Assembly: GCA_944324085.1 (NCBI GenBank)
Contig: CALUUX010000053.1
Span: 1-46,328 of the forward strand
Direction of reading: 5' to 3'
DNA from: an uncultured Mailhella sp.
GTDB lineage: Bacteria; Desulfobacterota; Desulfovibrionia; Desulfovibrionales; Desulfovibrionaceae
DNA: 46,328 nt
Shown: positions 14,810 to 24,082 of the stretch, in pieces
How the letters are laid out: each line of letters starts with the position of its first letter
Numbering within the stretch: the stretch's first letter is position 1
Made by a program: the position numbers and the translations under genes
Notes under the pieces: model-generated
Told to the model about the DNA's origin: nothing
What the model saw: the letters and a program-made list of their open reading frames with translations, nothing else
Databases searched by the model: none

Positions 14810-17626
14810 CTAGGCCGGTTTCTGCGCGTTTTCCGCGGCGGCCTCGGCCACATAGCGCACGGCGAGCCTGGCGGCCAGGGCGAGCTGATCTTCGCGCCCC
14901 ATGGATTCGTCGTCCATTTTCGCGATGAGCACGTCGTTCAGGATGCGGCCGATGACGGGGCCGGGCTGAAGGCCCATGCGTTTCAGGTCTTCGCCGTTGA
15001 CGTCGGGTTTCATCTGTCGTCCCTGATAGATGTAACGGGTCAGTTTTTCATGCTGTTCCGGGCCGTCTTCCTGGGCCAGCAGGTACAGCAGGGTTTCCAG
15101 CGGGGCGCGGCCGAGCAGACGATGCAGATCGCTGAGCGAGCCGTTTTTCTTTTCCCACTGGGTCATGCCCGCCCGAGCGGCCATGATGGACGAACGCACC
15201 TGCATGGTTTCCCGCTTTCTTCTGTCGGAAAACTGAAGCCGGTCGAGCAGGGATTCCACGTCCGGCGCGGGCGCGCGGCGGCACAGCGCGATGATCATGA
15301 GCATGAGCAGATCCGGCTCTTCGGGCAGGTACATGCGCATGTACCATTCCAGCACGCGGCGCACTCTGTCGGCCATGTCGCGTTTTTCGTCGTTCATGGC
15401 GAGCAGCGGATGCACTTCGGCCAGCAGGCCCAGCTCGTCCATGCGCCGGAAGCCGAGATAGGGATTGCGTTCCTCCATCATGAGTTCCAGCTCGTGGCAG
15501 ATGCGCGAACCGGACAAGTGCCGGATAAGGTGCAGATCGTCGATGGCGTTGCGCATGAAGCGTTCGCACTGCGCGCCCATGCGGAATCCGTAACGCTGCT
15601 CGAAGCGCACGGCGCGGAACATGCGCGTGGGGTCTTCCACGAAGCTCAGCGCGTGCAGGGTGCGGATGCGTTTGTTGCGGATGTCTTCCTGACCGTCGAA
15701 AAAGTCCACGAGCTGGCCGAACACCTGCGGATTGAGCCGCACGGCCATGGCGTTGATGGAAAAATCGCGGCGGTACAGATCCATTTTGATGGAGCCCCGT
15801 TCCACCTGCGGGAGCGCGCCCGGCTCGGAATAGAATTCCAGTCGCGCGGTAGCGATGTCCACCTTGATTTCCGTGGTGTCGGCGAGGTGGGTGCGCCTGT
15901 GCCTCTCCACGTCGGAACGCAGGCTCTCGGCCGGAAACACCAGCATGGCGGTCATGAATTCGCGATGCTCGCGCACGCGCCCCTTCAGGCGTATGGCGAG
16001 ATTGTGGGCGAAGGCCATGGCGTCGCCCTCGATGACGAGGTCGATGTCGATGTCCGGCCACTTGAGCCCCTTGCCGTCCATGACCAGATCGCGGACGAAG
16101 CCGCCCACCACGTAGACCGACGCCCCCACGTCCTGACCGATTTCCCCGGCCATGCGCAGAAAGTCGAGGCACGGCTGGGACAGCCGCTTGCGCATGACGG
16201 AAACGAGATTTCTTTCCTTGCGGGCCTTGCGGCTCACCGGCGGAATATGCGCGCCGTTCTCGCCCATGAAAAGCCGGATGATGTCGGTTCTGGTCACCAC
16301 GCCCACCACGGGCCGCTGGAGAAGTTCCGCCTCGCGGGCGTCGTCGTCCAGGCCCGTCACGTCGCCGCCGCCCACCACGGGAATGAGTCGCTGCTGCGCG
16401 CCTATCATGATGTCCACGAGTTCCTGCACGCCCGCGCTTTCCGGCACCACGCTGAACGAACGCTGCATGTACATGCTCACCTTGATGTGCGCCAGACCGT
16501 GACCGGACGCCTTGGCCGCCGTTTCCTGGGCGAGCAGCCCTATGCACCGCTGCGTGCCCTCGGCGAAGATGGGCACGGCCTTGAGGCCGTAACGGATCAT
16601 GAGAGCCTGCGCTTCGCCTATGGTCAGCCGTTCCGACGCGCCGAGCGCGGGGCTGGTCATGAGCTTGCCGGCGTTCTCGTCCGCGTTGACGATGAGCGAA
16701 GCCTGCATTTTGAGAAAATCGCGCACCTGCGGCAGGGTCATGTCCTTGACGGAAGCGGAGGCCGCGTAATGATGCCCGCCGCCGCCCAGCCTGCGGCAGA
16801 TTTCTCCCACGTCCACCAGGGGGGAACGGCTGCGGCCCACCACCTGCACCTTGTCTTCCATGGACGCCACGGCGAAGAGCACGGAACAGTCCTCGATTTC
16901 CATGATGCGCGGGGCGAGGGTGGCGAAATCGTCCAGAAAGGTCTCGCTCTGCATGGACGAGATGGCCATGACCACGCCGCCGCCGATGTCGCGGGCCTGC
17001 GTGTTTTCCAGCATGACGGAAAGAGCCTTGAGCTGCTCGCGCCCCATGACCCGCGTGATGAGCCGGCTCACGGCGGCCAGGTCGGCCCCGCGCGACAGCA
17101 GCCACGACGCCGCGTCGAAATCGCGCGTGGTGGTGGAACTGTACACGAACGAGCCCGTGTCGCCGTAGATGCCCGCCGCCAGAGACGTGGCCACTTCGCA
17201 CGTCACGTCCAGGCCGCGGCGGCGAATCTCCTCCACAAGAAAGGTGCTCACCGAGCCCACCTTGTCGTCCATCATGAGGGAGGCGGCGAGCCTGTCCTCG
17301 CCCTCGTCGTCGCTCAAAGGATGATGATCCCACACATGGATGTCCAGATCGTCCCGTTCCAGCAGCTTTTTCACCTGCGGCAGACGGCTGCGCAGATGCG
17401 TGTCCACCACCACCAGACGCTTCACCCGCGACGCGTCCAGATCGCGCTGGCTCACGCAGGGATACAGCGGTTCCACCACTTCTTCATAAAAATCCTGCAC
17501 CTGCTTTTCCTGACTGCCGGGAAAAAGCAGGACGGCGTCAGGGTACAGCGTCAACGCGCCCACCAGCGCGGCGAGGGCGTCGTTGTCGGCGTTGGCGTGG
17601 CAGGTGATGACGGTTTCGACGTTCAT
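14810..17626 (-). CDS. DHH-CBS-tRNA nucleotidyltransferase fusion (CCA- or A-adding)
   Basis: 938 residues, about twice the length of an ordinary CCA enzyme. Order of domains: DHH phosphoesterase (DNDALAALV near 14, VVVDTH near 72, DHH at 100-102, GDTGSF), DHHA1 (GRSRSPLVDVGEICRRLGGG about 265-284), two CBS domains (about 325-465), then a class II polymerase-beta nucleotidyltransferase (GGFVRDLV, DIDIDLV with the catalytic aspartates, RRDFSINAMA, EDPTRMFRAVRFE) and its RNA-binding tail. This architecture is known in deltaproteobacteria and some other phyla, where such enzymes add CCA or only the terminal A to tRNA; which applies here is not decided by these motifs. The CBS pair suggests control by an adenine nucleotide. 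AGGAA precedes the start, and the xer gene lies 42 bp upstream on the same strand. Confidence 0.95.
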   Translation of the reverse strand: MNVETVITCHANADNDALAALVGALTLYPDAVLLFPGSQEKQVQDFYEEVVEPLYPCVSQRDLDASRVKRLVVVDTHLRSRLPQVKKLLERDDLDIHVWDHHPLSDDEGEDRLAASLMMDDKVGSVSTFLVEEIRRRGLDVTCEVATSLAAGIYGDTGSFVYSSTTTRDFDAASWLLSRGADLAAVSRLITRVMGREQLKALSVMLENTQARDIGGGVVMAISSMQSETFLDDFATLAPRIMEIEDCSVLFAVASMEDKVQVVGRSRSPLVDVGEICRRLGGGGHHYAASASVKDMTLPQVRDFLKMQASLIVNADENAGKLMTSPALGASERLTIGEAQALMIRYGLKAVPIFAEGTQRCIGLLAQETAAKASGHGLAHIKVSMYMQRSFSVVPESAGVQELVDIMIGAQQRLIPVVGGGDVTGLDDDAREAELLQRPVVGVVTRTDIIRLFMGENGAHIPPVSRKARKERNLVSVMRKRLSQPCLDFLRMAGEIGQDVGASVYVVGGFVRDLVMDGKGLKWPDIDIDLVIEGDAMAFAHNLAIRLKGRVREHREFMTAMLVFPAESLRSDVERHRRTHLADTTEIKVDIATARLEFYSEPGALPQVERGSIKMDLYRRDFSINAMAVRLNPQVFGQLVDFFDGQEDIRNKRIRTLHALSFVEDPTRMFRAVRFEQRYGFRMGAQCERFMRNAIDDLHLIRHLSGSRICHELELMMEERNPYLGFRRMDELGLLAEVHPLLAMNDEKRDMADRVRRVLEWYMRMYLPEEPDLLMLMIIALCRRAPAPDVESLLDRLQFSDRRKRETMQVRSSIMAARAGMTQWEKKNGSLSDLHRLLGRAPLETLLYLLAQEDGPEQHEKLTRYIYQGRQMKPDVNGEDLKRMGLQPGPVIGRILNDVLIAKMDDESMGREDQLALAARLAVRYVAEAAAENAQKPA

Positions 17627-17668
17627 CGGAACATTCCTTTCGTTTGTCCTCCCGGGGGAGGCGCGTGA

Positions 17669-18877
17669 TCAGCGGGGCGCGTCGGGTTCGCTCGCGTCGG
17701 CGCGGGCATCCTCCGGCGGAGAGGGCGCGTCGTCGGAAGAGGCGTCGCCGCGGACGGCGTTGCGCGGATGACAGCGGCGATAGACGTCTTCCAGAACGTC
17801 CGAGCGGACGTGCGTGTACAGTTCGGTGGCCGCCAGATCGCTGTGGCCGAGCAGCATCTGCACGGTGCGCAGATCCGCCCCGCCTTCCAGCAGATGCGTG
17901 GCGAAGGTGTGACGCAGGGTGTGGGGGGAAATGTCGCGCCCGATGCGGGCTTCCAGCGCGTAGCGGCGGATGAGCTTCCACACCGCCTGCCGCGTCAGCC
18001 CCTTGCCGGAGCGGTTCAGAAACACCCGGCTCTCCTGCGGGGAAAAATCGGGACGCACGTTGCGGAGATAATCGTCCATCACGGCCAGGGCGCGCGCGTG
18101 CATGGGCACGAGGCGTTCCTTGCGGCCCTTGCCGAACACGCGCACCACGCCCCGCTGAAGGTCGAGATCCAGAGGCCGGAGATTCACCAGTTCGGACACG
18201 CGCAGTCCCGACGCGTACAGAAGCTCGAGCATGGCGCGGTCGCGACGGCCGAGACGAGAACGCTTGTCCGGGGCGTCGAGAAGAGCCAGCACTTCCTCGC
18301 GGCTCAACACGTTGGGCAGCAGGCGCGGCAGTTTGGGCCCGTCCAGCAGCGCGGCGGGATTGCCGGTCATGAGCTCCCTATCCGAACACCAGCCGAGAAA
18401 GCCCCGCAGGCACGAAAGACGCCTGGCCAGCGTGCGCTTGCCGTCTCCGCGACGCCGCAGCCACACCACGAAAAGCAGCAGCTGCTCGTCGTCCAGCCGG
18501 GCCAGGGCCTGCCTCGCGTCGCAGTCTTCCGCCCCGCTTTCCTCCAGAAACGTCGCCAGCGAGGCTATGTCCTGCCGGTAGGATTCCACCGTCATGGGAG
18601 AAAGGCCCCGCACGGCGAGAAGCTCGTCGAGCCAGCGTTCGCCGAGGGCCCGCAGACTGTCGGAAGGCGCGCTCTTCGCGGCAAAAAACGCCGTGGGCTT
18701 TTCCTTTTTTTCCTCCTCCTGCGGGGAAGACGGCGCGTCTATGACGGCCTGCGCCTCCAGAACGGCCGATTTTTCCGGCTCCGGAGTACGCGTCTTGCGA
18801 GGGCGTCCGCGCCCGCGCTTCACGGGCGCAGTCCACGGCTCCAAGCCGGGAACGGCCCCCTCCTTTTCTGCCGCCAT
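17669..18877 (-). CDS. XerC/XerD-like tyrosine recombinase with AT-hook-like N-terminus
   Basis: 402 residues from the ATG at 18877, preceded by AGGAGG. Residues about 75-170 are the SAM-like core-binding domain and 190-365 the catalytic domain. All catalytic residues are in place: Arg226 in ASGLRVSEL, Lys250 in GKGRKER, His319 and Arg322 in HTLRHTF, His345 in LGHSD and Tyr354 in ELYTHV. This is the chromosomal dimer-resolution type that acts with FtsK at dif. Unusual is an added N-terminal stretch of about 70 residues with KRGRGRPRKTR (20-30), an AT-hook-like motif, and an acidic C-terminal tail of about 30 residues. It lies just upstream of the nucleotidyltransferase and is probably co-transcribed with it. 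Confidence 0.94.
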   Translation of the reverse strand: MAAEKEGAVPGLEPWTAPVKRGRGRPRKTRTPEPEKSAVLEAQAVIDAPSSPQEEEKKEKPTAFFAAKSAPSDSLRALGERWLDELLAVRGLSPMTVESYRQDIASLATFLEESGAEDCDARQALARLDDEQLLLFVVWLRRRGDGKRTLARRLSCLRGFLGWCSDRELMTGNPAALLDGPKLPRLLPNVLSREEVLALLDAPDKRSRLGRRDRAMLELLYASGLRVSELVNLRPLDLDLQRGVVRVFGKGRKERLVPMHARALAVMDDYLRNVRPDFSPQESRVFLNRSGKGLTRQAVWKLIRRYALEARIGRDISPHTLRHTFATHLLEGGADLRTVQMLLGHSDLAATELYTHVRSDVLEDVYRRCHPRNAVRGDASSDDAPSPPEDARADASEPDAPR

Positions 18878-19331
18878 GCCGAACCTCCTTTTCCGGGAAC
18901 GCCCAGACGGCGCGCCGGCATCCGGCGGGAACGGCGCGCCTCGGATCAGATTAACGGCGGGAAAGGGGCGCGTCAACTTCCCCACGGGCCGCGCCGAAAC
19001 GGCCCTCTCCGACGGACGACGCGCGAAGCCTCATGCGTCTTTTTTCCCAAGCAAGCCTCCGCGATTCCGCCTTCCCTCCCCGGCCCGCGCTCTCCCGCCC
19101 CGCGCGCCGCGCCTCCCGCTCCCCTTCTCCGGGAACGCATTTCCAGACATTCCGGGCGCCGATCTTGTTCCGGCGCGCGTTATCGTCTTGTGATGAAAAA
19201 GGCTTCCCATCATATTTGTCTCTCTCGTCCCCTTGCGTTTAGCCGTTCATGACGGTATTGTGATGGCGCTCAAAAACAATCCCCGCCCCACGGCGCGACT
19301 CTGTATCTTCCGGATGTGTGATTTGCCGACG
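18878..19331. other. 454-bp divergent intergenic region
   Basis: No gene recognised. The first 300 bp are GC-rich without signals I can support; an AT-richer part from about 19180 carries the candidate promoter of the YbhN-like gene. Confidence 0.5.
19188..19216 (+). promoter_or_regulatory. candidate promoter of the YbhN-like gene
   Basis: TTGTGA (19188-19193) and CATATT (19211-19216) are 17 bp apart. Both boxes match consensus at 4 of 6 positions. Confidence 0.35.
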
Positions 19332-20309
19332 ATGAAAAAATACCTGCCGATTCTGGGAAAGCTCCTCGTTCTTCTCATCTGCGCGCTGGCCTGCTGGCTG
19401 CTTTACGACAAGCTCAAGCGTTACAGCATGGAAGAAATCGTCGACAGCATTCTCCACATCCGGCATAGACAGCTCGCGCTCGCCGTGGCTCTCGTCGTGC
19501 TCAACTACGCCATTCTCGTGGGATACGACTGGCTGGCCGTGAAGGCCATTCACCGTCGACTGCCCTTTCCGCGCGTCTGTCTGGTGTCGTTCGCGGGGTC
19601 GGCGGTGAGCTACAATCTCGGCGCGCTGCTCGGCGGCACCACCGTGCGCTACCGCCTCTACAGCGCGTGGGGCTTCCATCCCATCGACATCGTGCGCCTC
19701 GTGCTCATGCTGGCCGTCACCTTCTGGATCGGCGCGCTCGGTCTGGCCGGCGGCGTGCTGCTCTTCGCCAACGTCCACATTCCGCCGGAACTGGGCATCG
19801 AACCTTCCCACATCCGCCCCCTGGGCGCGGGACTGCTCGCCCTGTGCGTGCTGTATCTGCTTGTCTGCTGGTGGGCCCGCGGCCGCGCCGTGCACATCTT
19901 CAAGAAGGAATTCTCCCTGCCCACCCTGCCCATCGCCCTCGCCCAGACCGCCGTGGCCTGCGCCGATCTGCTGGTGGCCGCCGCCTGCCTCTACGCGCTG
20001 CTGCCCGAAAACAGCGCCATATCCTTCGCCGACTTTCTTCCCAACTATCTGCTCGCCCAGGTGGCCGTGGTGCTCACCCACGTTCCCGGCGGCGTGGGCG
20101 TGCTGGAACTCATTCTCATGCACATCATACACGGCGTGGTGCCCCAGCGGCTGTTCGGCGCCATTCTCGTCTTCCGGGTGCTCTACTATCTGGTGCCGCT
20201 GCTCATTTCGGTCATTCTGCTGTTCCTCTACGAATTCCGCCTGCGCCGCCGCACCCCCGAACAGATCGCCGCCGAAGAAAAGGCCACGGAAATCTCCGCC
20301 GCCAAATAA
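19332..20309 (+). CDS. YbhN/UPF0104-type membrane protein (lysylphosphatidylglycerol synthase TM domain)
   Basis: 325 residues from the ATG at 19332, where MKKYLPILGKLLVLL gives a sensible first membrane segment; in-frame ATGs at 19314 and 19263 cannot be excluded because none has a clear ribosome binding site. About eight membrane segments run to residue 305, followed by a short charged tail. Family-like landmarks are SFAGSAVSYNLGALLGGTTVRYRLY (about 77-101) and, near the end, LLAQVAVVLTHVPGGVGVLELIL. Members of this family are flippase- or transporter-like inner-membrane proteins; those fused to a synthase domain act on lysyl-phosphatidylglycerol, but no such domain is present here, so the substrate is unknown. 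It is a monocistronic gene ended by a clear terminator. Confidence 0.85.
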   Translation: MKKYLPILGKLLVLLICALACWLLYDKLKRYSMEEIVDSILHIRHRQLALAVALVVLNYAILVGYDWLAVKAIHRRLPFPRVCLVSFAGSAVSYNLGALLGGTTVRYRLYSAWGFHPIDIVRLVLMLAVTFWIGALGLAGGVLLFANVHIPPELGIEPSHIRPLGAGLLALCVLYLLVCWWARGRAVHIFKKEFSLPTLPIALAQTAVACADLLVAAACLYALLPENSAISFADFLPNYLLAQVAVVLTHVPGGVGVLELILMHIIHGVVPQRLFGAILVFRVLYYLVPLLISVILLFLYEFRLRRRTPEQIAAEEKATEISAAK

Positions 20310-20334
20310 CGCCCGTCTCCCCCGCGTTTCCCGC

Positions 20335-20362
20335 GCCGCTTTCCCTCCGGAAGGCGGCGTTT
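20335..20362 (+). terminator. terminator of the YbhN-like gene
   Basis: GCCGCTTTCC (20335-20344) pairs with GGAAGGCGGC (20349-20358) with one G-U pair around a 4-nt loop, followed by GTTTT. The rest of the 322-bp gap (20310-20631) shows nothing else I can support. Confidence 0.75.
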
Positions 20363-20631
20363 TCGCGTTCTTTCGCGCATGATAATCATGGAACGCCTCC
20401 CCCGGCGCGCTATAACAGTCGTATCTTCCCCATCGCGCCGGGCGGATGCGGATACCGCGTTCCGACGACGCGCCCCAACGCCCGTCCTTCCCGACGCGGC
20501 TTTGCGTTCTCTCAAGGCAGGGGACGGTCCTCCGGGGAAGGCGACCGCCCCCTCCGGCCCCGAAAGAAAAGGCGCGCGCCTTTCCCTCCGCGGAAACCGG
20601 ATCCGTCCCAACGTCAGACAGGAGAATCAAC

Positions 20632-21300
20632 ATGTGGAAAACATTCGGAACGCTTCTCATGGCAGCCTGCTTTCTGCTGCCCGTTCAGGCCAAGGCCGCC
20701 GATCTGATCGGCGTGTACGTCGCGCCGAAATTCGTGCTGAACGTGCAACATTCCAAGGGAGAGTTCACCTATAACGGCGAGCGTCTCGGCTCCGGCTCCA
20801 AAACCGGAACCCGCGCCGGCGGAGCCCTGGCCGTGGGCTATGACTTCGATCCCACCTTCAGCGTGCCCGCCCGCGTCGAACTCGAATACGGAGCCTACGG
20901 CAGAATTTCCAAGACCTCCGGCGACCGCTCCCTGCACGCCAAGGTCGGCCTCCAGACCCTGCTGGTCAACGCCTACTGGGACATCCTCGACTGGAACGGC
21001 TTCACTCCCTACGTGGGCGCGGGCCTCGGCATGGGCTTTCTGAAAACCGAAGGCCATGCGGATCATTCCCGCTTCGTGGCCGACCTCGTGGGCTCCAACA
21101 GCGACACCGACACCGTGTTCGCCGGACAGGTGGGCCTCGGCTGCTCCTACGCCTTCACCGAAAACGTCTCCGCCGATCTCGGCTATCGCTTCCTCATGCT
21201 GGACAACGGCAACGTGTCCGGCGTCATCGACGGCATGAACCTGAAATCCAAGGACAACTACGTCCACCAGTTCATGCTTGGCCTGCGCGTGACCTTCTAA
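20632..21300 (+). CDS. outer-membrane beta-barrel protein
   Basis: 222 residues; AGGAG lies 6-7 nt before the ATG at 20632. A signal peptide (MWKTFGTLLMAACFLLPVQAKA, cleavage near residue 23) is followed by alternating hydrophobic/polar strands typical of an eight-stranded OmpA/OMP_b-brl barrel: IGVYVAPKFVLNV, GGALAVGYDFD, ARVELEYGAYG, AKVGLQTLLVNAYWDI, FTPYVGAGLGMGF, FAGQVGLGCSYAF, ADLGYRFLML and the last strand VHQFMLGLRVTF, which ends in Phe as the BAM complex prefers. No peptidoglycan-binding or enzyme domain is attached. It is probably a surface porin- or adhesin-like barrel; no function can be assigned. It appears monocistronic. Confidence 0.85.
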   Translation: MWKTFGTLLMAACFLLPVQAKAADLIGVYVAPKFVLNVQHSKGEFTYNGERLGSGSKTGTRAGGALAVGYDFDPTFSVPARVELEYGAYGRISKTSGDRSLHAKVGLQTLLVNAYWDILDWNGFTPYVGAGLGMGFLKTEGHADHSRFVADLVGSNSDTDTVFAGQVGLGCSYAFTENVSADLGYRFLMLDNGNVSGVIDGMNLKSKDNYVHQFMLGLRVTF

Positions 21301-21609
21301 GGCCCGCGCTTTGCCCGGAGGCGGGACCTTGTCGCCCCGCCCCCTCCCGACGCCTTCGAACCGGCGATTTCGGGAACGCGCCGCGCCCTTCCTCCCCCGA
21401 AAACGGGCTCGGCCTCTCCCCGCGTTTCCCAAGCTCCTCCTGAACGGGTTCCGCGGCGGCCTCTCCCGTCGACGCCTCGCGGAACCCTTTTTTCGTCCCT
21501 TTCCCGCGGCTCGACCCCGCGCGGCCTCCACTTCCTTTTCCGACGGCCTCCCGAAAAAAAACCTTTTCACAACATGGACAGACGAGCCTCCGCGGCCTAG
21601 AATCCGCCC
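21301..21609. other. 309-bp gap before the ABC transporter operon
   Basis: No gene recognised. The sequence is GC-rich and has no clear terminator; AT-rich sequence near 21555-21575 may hold the operon promoter but I cannot define boxes. Confidence 0.45.
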
Positions 21610-22359
21610 ATGCGCATCGTCAAGCCCCTTCTCTTTCCCCTCGCGCTCCTGCTGCTCTGGCAGGCGGCCTCCGGCTTTATTTCGCCGTACCTGCTGCCCG
21701 GGCCCGGACGCGTGCTGAAAACCGGTCTCGCCATGGTCGAAAGCGGCGCGCTGCTTTCGCATCTTCTGGCGTCGCTGCGGCGCATCGCCGTCGGATTCGG
21801 GCTGAGCGTCGCGCTGGCCTTTTTCACGGCCGCCGTCCTGTTCCGCTGGAAAGCCCTCGACGATCTCTTCCGCGGCTCGCTCTCCTTTCTGCGCATGACC
21901 CCGCCGCTCGCGCTCACGCCGCTGCTCATCCTCTGGCTCGGCATCGGCGACGCCACGCAGATAGCCGTCATCGTGCTGGCCTCGTTTTTCCCCATCTATC
22001 TCAACACGCGCGACGGACTCAGCCGTCTCGACGCCCCGTTCCGCGAACTGGCCGCCAGCCTGCGCCTTTCCCGCCTGCGGATCGCGCTGTTCTTTCTTCT
22101 GCCCGCGGCCACGCCCTCCATCATCACGGGACTGCGGCTGAGCTTCGGCTACAGCTGGCGCGCGCTCATCGCCGCGGAACTCATCGCCGCCGGCAGCGGC
22201 CTCGGCTACATGATCATGGACGCCGAACAGATGCAGCGCGCCGATGAAGTCATCGTGGGCATTCTCGTCATCGGCCTGCTGGGCTGGCTCCTGGACGCGG
22301 CCTTTTCCTCCCTTTCCTCCGCCGCGCTGAAGCGGCGTTTTCCCGAGCTCGCCGCATGA
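21610..22359 (+). CDS. ABC transporter permease (nitrate/sulfonate/taurine type)
   Basis: 249 residues with about six membrane segments. The cytoplasmic EAA-like loop that docks the ATPase is seen as RELAASLRLSRLRIALFFLLPAA (about 144-166), followed by ITGLRLSFGYSWRALIAAELIA. This places it in the TauC/SsuC/ThiX family. It forms the membrane channel for the ATPase encoded next, which starts at 22356 inside the last codons of this gene (ATGA overlap), and for the binding protein further down. The family imports sulfonates, taurine, nitrate, cyanate or thiamine precursors; this operon lacks a neighbouring metabolic gene that would reveal which. Confidence 0.93.
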   Translation: MRIVKPLLFPLALLLLWQAASGFISPYLLPGPGRVLKTGLAMVESGALLSHLLASLRRIAVGFGLSVALAFFTAAVLFRWKALDDLFRGSLSFLRMTPPLALTPLLILWLGIGDATQIAVIVLASFFPIYLNTRDGLSRLDAPFRELAASLRLSRLRIALFFLLPAATPSIITGLRLSFGYSWRALIAAELIAAGSGLGYMIMDAEQMQRADEVIVGILVIGLLGWLLDAAFSSLSSAALKRRFPELAA

Positions 22360-23069
22360 CGGACGTTTCCCTTGTTTCCCGGCCGTTCCCGCTGCTGCGG
22401 GGAGCGCGTAAGGCCTTCGGCGCCCGCGCCGTGCTGCGCGGCGTCGATCTCGATCTCGCCCCCGGCGGCGTCACCTGTCTGCTCGGCGCGTCGGGCTGCG
22501 GCAAATCCACGCTGCTGCGCGTCGCCGCCGGCCTGGAAAAGCCCGACGCCGGCCGCGCCCTCGTCGAGCCCGAAGCGTGCGCCATGGTCTTTCAGGATCC
22601 CCGACTCCTGCCCTGGCTCACCGCGGGCGAAAATCTGCGCCTCGCCCTTCCGCCTTCCTGCCCCGACGCCCTCGACCGCATGACCCGCGCCCTGGCCATG
22701 GTGGAACTCGCCCCCGACGTCCTCAACGCCATGCCCAGAGAACTTTCCGGCGGCATGGCCCAACGCGTGGGCGTGGCCCGCGCGCTGCTGCGCTCTCCGC
22801 GCGTGCTGCTCATGGACGAACCCTTCGCCTCGCTCGACGCCATCACCAGAGAAAAACTCCAGATCATGCTCAAACGGCTCATGACCCGTTCGCTGTGCCT
22901 GCTCGTCACCCACGACATGGACGAGGCCCTGCGCGTGGGAGCCAGAATCTGCGTCATGGAACGCGGCGTCATTTCCGAAACCTTCGACCTTTCCGACGAA
23001 ACCGACCCCGAACGGCGGGCCTTCATCCGCCGCGACATTCTCACGCATCTGAATACTAAGGAGTTATAA
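22356..23069 (+). CDS. ABC transporter ATP-binding protein
   Basis: 237 residues, translationally coupled to the permease by a 4-nt overlap. All nucleotide-binding motifs are present: Walker [10 protein letters not shown] (about 45-53), Q-loop [11 protein letters not shown], signature [15 protein letters not shown], Walker [14 protein letters not shown] and the switch histidine in [11 protein letters not shown]. It supplies energy for the SsuB/TauB-type importer encoded by its neighbours. The Walker A to Q-loop distance is short, making a compact ATPase at the small end of the family. It lies 5 bp before the binding-protein gene. Confidence 0.96.
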   Translation: MTDVSLVSRPFPLLRGARKAFGARAVLRGVDLDLAPGGVTCLLGASGCGKSTLLRVAAGLEKPDAGRALVEPEACAMVFQDPRLLPWLTAGENLRLALPPSCPDALDRMTRALAMVELAPDVLNAMPRELSGGMAQRVGVARALLRSPRVLLMDEPFASLDAITREKLQIMLKRLMTRSLCLLVTHDMDEALRVGARICVMERGVISETFDLSDETDPERRAFIRRDILTHLNTKEL

Positions 23070-23074
23070 TTATT

Positions 23075-24016
23075 ATGAAGATGCCCAAATCTCTGCTTCT
23101 GGCCCTGTCCCTGTCCCTGTTCGCCGCGCCCGCGTTCGCCGAAGAGGGCGCGCTCAACATCAGCTACGTGAAATCGCCCTTCAACCTGCCCATGATGGTC
23201 ATGAAGGAAAAACGGATTCTGGAAAAGAAACTCGAACCCAAGGGAATCAAGGTCAAATGGCATGACATAGATTCCGGCGCGCAGCAGGCCACGGCCATGG
23301 CGTCCGGCTCGCTGGACGTGGGCGGCGTGCTCAACACCACCTCCGTGCAAATGGCCAACGCCGAAGGCAATCCGGTGATCATCATCGCCGGCGCGTCCCG
23401 TCCCACCGACGTGTTCGGGCTGGTGGGGCAGGAAAACGGCGCGAAAACCTTCGCCGATCTGCGCGGCAAAACCGTGGTCGGCCCCAAGGGCACGGTGCTG
23501 CATCAGCTGCTCGTGGCGGGTCTGGCCAAAGAAGGCATGACCATCAACGACGTGAAGTTCGTGCAGATGGGCATTCCCCAGGGCTTTTCCGCCCTCATGT
23601 CCGGCAAGGCCGACGCCGCGCTCATCGCCGCGGGCGCGCTGGTGAAGGCCGAACAGGCGGGCAAACCCATCATCGCCACGGCCACCGGCCTCGTCACCCC
23701 CAAGCTGGTCATGTGCGCCAGCAAACGCTTCATCGAAGAACAGCCGGAACTGCTCAAGGACGTGGTCGCCGCGCAGGACGAAGCCTATGACTGGGTCATG
23801 GCCAACCACAAGGAAGCCATCGCCCTCGGCGCCAAGGAACAGGGCATTTCCGAAGCCGACGCCGAACGCCTCTACGCCTGGTCCCACTACAACAAACGCC
23901 TGAACGAAGACGACATCAAGAGCCTCGATCAGGACATGGACTTCCTGCTGGAAAACGGCATGGCCCGTCAGCGCGTGGATTCGCGCAGCTTCATTCTCGA
24001 TTCCGCCATGGAGTAA
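23075..24016 (+). CDS. ABC transporter substrate-binding protein (SsuA/NMT1-like)
   Basis: 313 residues with AAGGAG upstream and a signal peptide (MKMPKSLLLALSLSLFAAPAFA, cleavage near residue 22). The mature part has the NMT1/SsuA pattern: YVKSPFNLPMMVMKEKRILEKKL, GSLDVGGVLNTTSVQMANAEG, DLRGKTVVGPKGTVLHQLL, and FSALMSGKADAALIAAGALV. It should deliver the substrate to the permease encoded two genes upstream. Binding proteins of this fold serve aliphatic sulfonates, taurine, nitrate, aromatic acids or pyrimidine-type thiamine precursors; ligand residues cannot be assigned by eye. A pair of hairpins follows the stop codon and ends both this operon and the convergent hslU transcript. Confidence 0.93.
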   Translation: MKMPKSLLLALSLSLFAAPAFAEEGALNISYVKSPFNLPMMVMKEKRILEKKLEPKGIKVKWHDIDSGAQQATAMASGSLDVGGVLNTTSVQMANAEGNPVIIIAGASRPTDVFGLVGQENGAKTFADLRGKTVVGPKGTVLHQLLVAGLAKEGMTINDVKFVQMGIPQGFSALMSGKADAALIAAGALVKAEQAGKPIIATATGLVTPKLVMCASKRFIEEQPELLKDVVAAQDEAYDWVMANHKEAIALGAKEQGISEADAERLYAWSHYNKRLNEDDIKSLDQDMDFLLENGMARQRVDSRSFILDSAME

Positions 24017-24049
24017 AAAAAAACGCCGCGGAAGCCTCCCTCCGCGGCG
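24015..24049 (-). terminator. hairpin with nine-U tract on the minus strand
   Basis: CGCCGCGGA (24024-24032) pairs with TCCGCGGCG (24041-24049). On the minus strand the stem is followed by nine U residues; on the plus strand there is no U tract. It is a backup terminator for hslU. Confidence 0.7.
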
Positions 24050-24082
24050 CGAAACGCCGTTCCCCGCGGCGAAAACGCGGAA

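Noticed and set aside
21610..24016. Taurine or sulfonate utilisation operon together with the TauE/SafE-type gene
   Set aside because: The TauE/SafE-type gene is 20 kb away and no sulfonate-degrading enzyme adjoins the ABC genes, so only a family-level substrate range is given.
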